From Anniella stebbinsi (Eukaryota > Chordata > Lepidosauria > Squamata > Anniellidae), in assembly GCA_029215795.1 (NCBI GenBank), contig JARDYH010000003.1:175348382-175412381 (forward strand): a stretch of DNA of 64,000 nt, read 5' to 3'. Each line of letters starts with the position of its first letter. Within the stretch, counting starts at the first letter, position 1. The position numbers and the translations under genes are program-made. Shown here piece by piece: positions 58,782 through 64,000 of this stretch. Below the pieces are notes generated by a model. It searched no databases. It was not told the DNA's origin and was given only the letters and a program-made list of their open reading frames with translations.

Positions 58782-59599
58782 AAGTGTTCAATTATGCTTA
58801 CTCTCCCACATTTCTTCTAGTCTGGCTTTTTATTCTGTTTTGGTTTCTTAAAATAAATTTGTGGCTCCTCTGGACTATATTCCTCATAAATAGGAATGTG
58901 TATCTAACTAGTCTAGGAGCCTACAGCCAAATAATTATCTGGTTAGTTCCAATCAATATGTGAAATTCACTCCCACCTGCTTCTTGGCCCTCATTGCCTC
59001 CAGGGTTGCCAGGTCACAAGTGACAGTAAAATCCACAATCAGCAGAATTCCCCTGCGTTGTCTAGACTCCAAGCTTATCAATGCTGTGTTTCTTTGGCTC
59101 TATGCCTTGCCTAGTAACTTTCTTGCTGCCAATAGTATACAGCCCCTCCTGACTCTAGGCGCTATGTGCAAAGCCATATTTTGCCTTTTTCTTCATGTTT
59201 CTGCCTTACATTTGCTTCCTTGGATTTCTGCTTTTCAGGCTGCTGCCTGAGTTGTCCTATTTCTATTTCTGACCCTGTCTCTTGACCAACCTTCCTAACA
59301 CTCATATTTCCCTCTCCTTGTAGCATACAGATCATCCTCATCTTCCTCATCACTGTGAGGTTAGGAGCTTCCTCTATGGTCAGTCAGAGACTCAATAGTC
59401 TATCTCCTCTGCCATTTTACTGAAGTATCCTTATTTTTCACCTACCCTTCCATAAAGATCCTTACTTTTTTTTTTACCTCTTTCCAATCACCCTTAGTCT
59501 CTTTTCTACCCAAATGTTCACCTGCCTTCTCCCCCACAGAATCTGAACTGCAAACTTCTTAATTCTCCAAGCAACCAAACATTCAGAGGGCTCATCTAT

Positions 59600-60040
59600 A
59601 CCTAAGGGTATAGGTACAGGAGGGAGGGGGGGAGGGTCGTGGACTTACCTGCTTCCGCGATCCACCCTCAGCTTCTATACAGCTGTGCGACATCCCGGAA
59701 GGGAAGAGGGACATCACGGGCACTTTTTTTTTTTTAGAAGAGGAGCCACGGCCCCGATCCAGCAAAAAAGTAAGTTAACCCCCTGCCAAATTCTGCACCC
59801 AAATCACCCCCTGGCCATCCCAGGGATGGTAAAATTGCTACCTCACCCCCACCCCATGGGCACAGATCCACCCCGTGCAGCACCATGCCCATCTGAGGAC
59901 CCGGGAGCCTGCACCACACCGGCCATGGTCCTTGGTGTTGTCCCAGAACTGTGGAAAAAATGGGACATCCCCGGTTGCAGTTATCCCAGGAAAAGTCTCT
60001 GGTTGACTCCGGGATCCCCTGTGCCTAAATTGTCTAACTA
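59600..60040. other. GC- and CpG-rich island, probably a DNA transposon
   Basis: A GC-rich block in an AT-rich background with CATCCCGG/CATCCCCGG words on both sides and a run of T. The edges TCATCTATACCTAAGG and CCTGTGCCTAAATTGTCTA might be degenerate ends. The 136-codon frame at 59685-60095 has no similarity I recognise. Confidence 0.35.
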
Positions 60041-60044
60041 TTCT

Positions 60045-63000
60045 GCGTTTCTAATAGGTGGTATATACTCAGCTTCACCAATAAAGGAGGAATAATGCAG
60101 GAAGAATAATGAAGTATGATTTTAGAAAATGAAAACATATGACTGTCCAGGATTGGGGCCATGGTAGGTCCCTGGTGCTTGATATACCAGCTCTAAAACT
60201 ATTCTCAAAACTGATTCAGAGCCCAATTGCTCATGTTTAAATGTCAAAAGTCTATATTGTGTCTTCCTGTTACATTGCTGCCACCATAATTCTAATGTTC
60301 TTGCATATACATGTGCAATGTTAATGGATAGGCATGTGCATCTATATACATGTACCATACAGTTACAGTTGAATTAGGCCCAGTCAACAAGTGCAGGTTG
60401 ATTTATAAGCTCGGGGTGGTCTGTGATATATGTACTCTGATTAGAATTATTCAAAATTTCTAAACACAGATATCAGTAAAATTCCCCCTTATCCAATCCT
60501 AATATTTAACCAATTCCTATACACTAGTCATACATCTGGGGGAATGCTGCTTGTTTTTGCCTTACCAACATCAGGAACTGTCTATATGTAACTTTCTGCT
60601 TGTCAGGAATGTAATATTCAGATTTTTAAACAATACTTAATGTTAACTTACATATTGAAAGATTGTTAAAATCATTCTCGGGGTTCATATATGCACATCT
60701 ATAGTTTCCATAAAACAAGGGTAGTTTCAGCATGTAAAATAAGTGAGTGTTTACATTCCCTGTTTTTTCATATCAGGATAATCCACCATTAAACTGAATT
60801 AACCATTCATGGCATTCCTCATCATACAGTATCTGTGTCTTATCAGGTCATGTTCCTGTTAATTTTGATGTATGCAGATTTAGGTAAAGTAAATGTGTCT
60901 TAGATCCCTAGGATGTTTTAAGGGTTTTATTTAGTAACATGTTTAACATCACTTCTTAAGGTAATTCTTTGTTATAAAATCATGCAGAGAATAATTTACA
61001 GTGACACTGGAGAAATTGCCATTAGAAAATTACAGATAATACAAATTATGCATGAAGTATTTCTTCCTAGCACACAAGTCCACATAATATTTTTATGTAA
61101 AAAGTAATACTGAACAGATCACAATGAACAGTAATTAACTTACAATAGCTACAACTGGTGTTACTGACTTTCCATCCTCAAGTTCTTTTTGGAATTTGAT
61201 GTAGACATTTTCATTATCTAAACCAAGAGTTGGTTGTGGTGTTTCTTGACTGAGGATTTTGTGACATCAACTAAGTGTTTAATATTCATGGCTTACAGAA
61301 AAGGGATACAGATTTTTTTGGGTTGGTAGGTATGAATTTCGGGGTAACCCAGAAAGAAAACGTTTGACCTTCTAGGGTTCATTTTTGTCACCTGCCATTC
61401 CATGCAGCCAAGTGTTCAATTTGAGAACTTTATTTTCCAATATCATGCATTTGCTAGAATTTTTTCCCCCAGACCTGCAGCTTGTAAGCTGGCACAGATT
61501 GTCTGTCCCTACTGAAGTCCATGTGGAATTTAGAGCCTGTGTCAGCCTGGCTGCTGGCAGTTCTAGAAATAAAAAGATGAGTTACTAAATTCTTATATTT
61601 CCAGGAAAATGGGAGTGTAATTTTTCAGACCAGTTGTGTACAAATTGAGCCCTGTATTTACCTTTTGCAGATGGGGATTAAAAACAAGTGCAATCCAACT
61701 ACATGATACTAGAGGTGGTTGTAAGACCTGAGTGCCAATAAAAAAATACAAATGTCCATCAGCACTAATTCAGCTATCTCTGTGTACTTTTGAACATGCA
61801 GTATGTGTATTTATGTGTGTCCCCATTCAATCCAATTTCCTTGTCAATATACAAAGGTAGTGCTGAATCCAAGCTTTTTGGGGTGGGGTGGGGGGAGGTT
61901 CAGCAAAGCTGAAGCTACCTTTCCTGTAAGGTGCAGGACACACAAACCAAGAATTCTTTTATGTGGCCTCCAGCCTACTTGGGTGCCACATCTACAGTGG
62001 ATCCTTTGCAAGCCCTACCAAATGCCTGACCTTGGTACACTCCTGAGCTGGCCACGTGCAAGGAATATGGGTGTGGACCATCTCCTCCAATCAGGGGAGC
62101 TCTGTATGTGCATCAGAGTTCTTGGAAAGGAGTGCCTAGCCAGAATTCAGTACTTTGGTTGCATAGCATAAATAATTTATTTGATTTATTACATTGTTGT
62201 ACAGGTTTTCCCATAGACTAAGTTTCACAGCATTTTACTAGATTGCAGAAACATATGCTAATAGTTCACCAGTACAGTCAGCCCTACAGGTTTTGTAGTT
62301 GCCTGGATCATGAATGTACAATAATCTCCCTAGCACCTTTTACACTAATACACCTCTTGTGCAGCAGCTTTTCTTGATGATGAGTTAGATTTCCATAGTT
62401 TTTAAAAGCATAGATGTGTGGGTATGGTCTATTGTAAGCTTAAGTACTGCACAAGACTTAGAATCTTCTTAAACAGCTTGGGATAAGTGACCTAAAAGTG
62501 CTTTTGGGTGATTTTTAAAAAGCAAGACCAATGTAAATGAATACAAATTGCATAGGGGATGTTCCCAATGGATTTTAAAAATATATGATTCTATCAATAG
62601 TTGAAATGTGCAGGAATGTCTATTGTAGCAAAGATGTAGAGGGAATCCTAGTTTCAGCCAAAGTTGAAGCCAAAGGAGGTGGCTTCTAAGTGCACCATTC
62701 ACTTGGCACCTGGTTATGGGAAATACTGATTAATAGCCTAGTCCTCATTGGAGTTAGAAATTTGGCCATCAGAGTATAAGCTGCTGAGCTCATGCAACTT
62801 GACATAATTCACGCAACCCATGAAGATTCTGTATGTGCCAGCTTCACGGTGAGAGATAAGGATGGTTCATTGGTAGAAGGAATATTTTGCTGGGTATAAC
62901 TGTTTTTATATGCGAGCAAGAAAAGCTTCCTAAAATTAGCAAGTTGCCTTGTGCATTGCCACTCTGTTTTAACTCTACATTACCAGGAAAGGAGTTACTA

Positions 63001-63600
63001 AAGTGAACAAGATTAAATTCTGCACACACCATTTAGCTTCTCTGTGATCTCTTCCCCCTCTCTAATTCCTGAAATAGAAAATTAAATGTCACACATGATT
63101 AAACACTGGACTAGAATCTTGCACATGCTGGCTAACAACTTGTGTCCAGCCTGTGTTGGGCATCGCCTGCCTCATGTCAGCTTTTTGGCACATCATCACA
63201 AACATCACTTGTTGAACCTTGGGTAATAGGTGCAAAAAAGCTTAATGTTGAATGTAGTTGAAGGATGTACACAATTAACTGGAAACAGGTTGGGAGCTGT
63301 CATTTGCAGGCCTTCAATAGTTTTCCTAGGACTACCATGCATGTACCCAATGATGTTAGGCATCGTCATATTGTGCATTTACACAGGCCTTCACTTTAGG
63401 ATTGTTTCTTTTCACACAATTTTTATCCATTTATTCTCATAGAACAGCCATAATATTTATCTAATAAAATGTCAATCTACATTACTTCATAAACAGAAAA
63501 GAGAGCCAACTACAGTATGCAACATTTTAAACAAGGAGTCCTGCAAGGTAAATCCCCACCAATACTAGTTATTTTAAAAGCAGAATTAAACAAATTATAT
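60045..63600. other. 3' flank of SOBP, nothing recognised
   Basis: AT-rich with no recognised repeats and no coding signal. Short frames such as 61803-62171 lack similarity. Confidence 0.5.
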
Positions 63601-63829
63601 ACGTGCATGATCCGTCCCTGCCTGTATATCATTTGGTTAATGATATACTAGCAGGGGAGCTTAGCACCTGTGCATGGATGGGATTCTCATAGGGTTAATG
63701 GAGGCTTGATTTTACTTCCTCCCACCTCGGTGCAGACAGAAGCAGAGTCCCTATATAGCTTCCCATCTAGTTGATCAAGTTTCTTTTTAATTTTAATATG
63801 TATTTTAAATGTTGAAATGTTTTAATATT

Positions 63830-63941
63830 GAAACGTATTTAATTTATTTTTAACTTTTGTATATCATTTATAGCTTTTAACTGTATATGTTTTAATTTTG
63901 TAATGCCACCTTGAGGCCCAGCATTTGGCAAAAGGCAGGAT

Positions 63942-63980
<39 letters not shown>
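63830..63980 (+). mobile_element. LINE 3' tail with (TAA)n
   Basis: TTTTAATTTTGTAATGCCAC, CTTGAGGCCCAGCATTTGGC and AAAAGGCAGGATATTAATAA form an L2/CR1-type tail, expanded to about 12 TAA units from 63942. Confidence 0.75.
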
Positions 63981-64000
63981 TTAGTTTTCCTCTCAAGTAA

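Overview
This is vertebrate nuclear DNA, most likely from a squamate reptile (lizard or snake). It holds one recognisable protein-coding segment: the large, probably last coding, exon of SOBP (sine oculis binding protein homolog) at 54207-56156 on the + strand. The exon opens at a clear 3' splice site with the second FCS-type zinc finger, runs through a proline-rich region and two SUMO-interacting motifs, and ends in a basic C-terminus. No other exon is visible. Positions 1-54206 are read as upstream SOBP intron, and 56157-64000 as 3' UTR, terminal intron or downstream sequence. The squamate assignment rests on a tRNA-derived Sauria-type SINE with A and B boxes, L2/CR1-like LINE tails ending in (AAAT)n, and several repeat families known from reptile genomes.

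The intron is an archive of transposons. The clearest are hAT-like elements with intact 8-bp target duplications. One is a family of about 320-bp near-perfect palindromes (5160, 7885, 25226, 27142, 36636, a broken copy at 33071 and a half-size monomer at 13132). Another is a 2.88-kb element at 19291-22171 with repeated TATCG-type subterminal motifs. A third is a 1.03-kb element at 37775-38808 carrying a CpG-rich inverted duplication with an ATG next to a splice donor. Other families are paired elements at 42217/58550 and 32506/50929, and a 35692-36999 element that contains tandem repeats and a nested palindrome.

Retroelements include L2/CR1-like reverse transcriptase fragments (2178, 31690, 45450, 48790), an L1-like reverse transcriptase broken by two insertions (26181-27600), one Sauria SINE (44930), and an LTR-like TG...CA unit at 6368-7424 flanked by 69-bp direct repeats. 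An ABAB-like array of about 155-bp units lies at 12196-12965. Microsatellites and long C runs are scattered throughout.

No prokaryotic features, CRISPR arrays, rRNA or functional tRNA genes were seen. I found no convincing new gene system. The most unusual items are the transposon with a candidate captured promoter/first exon, the monomer-versus-inverted-dimer palindrome family, the 69-bp flanking repeat, and a possible template-switch insertion at 51608-51689.
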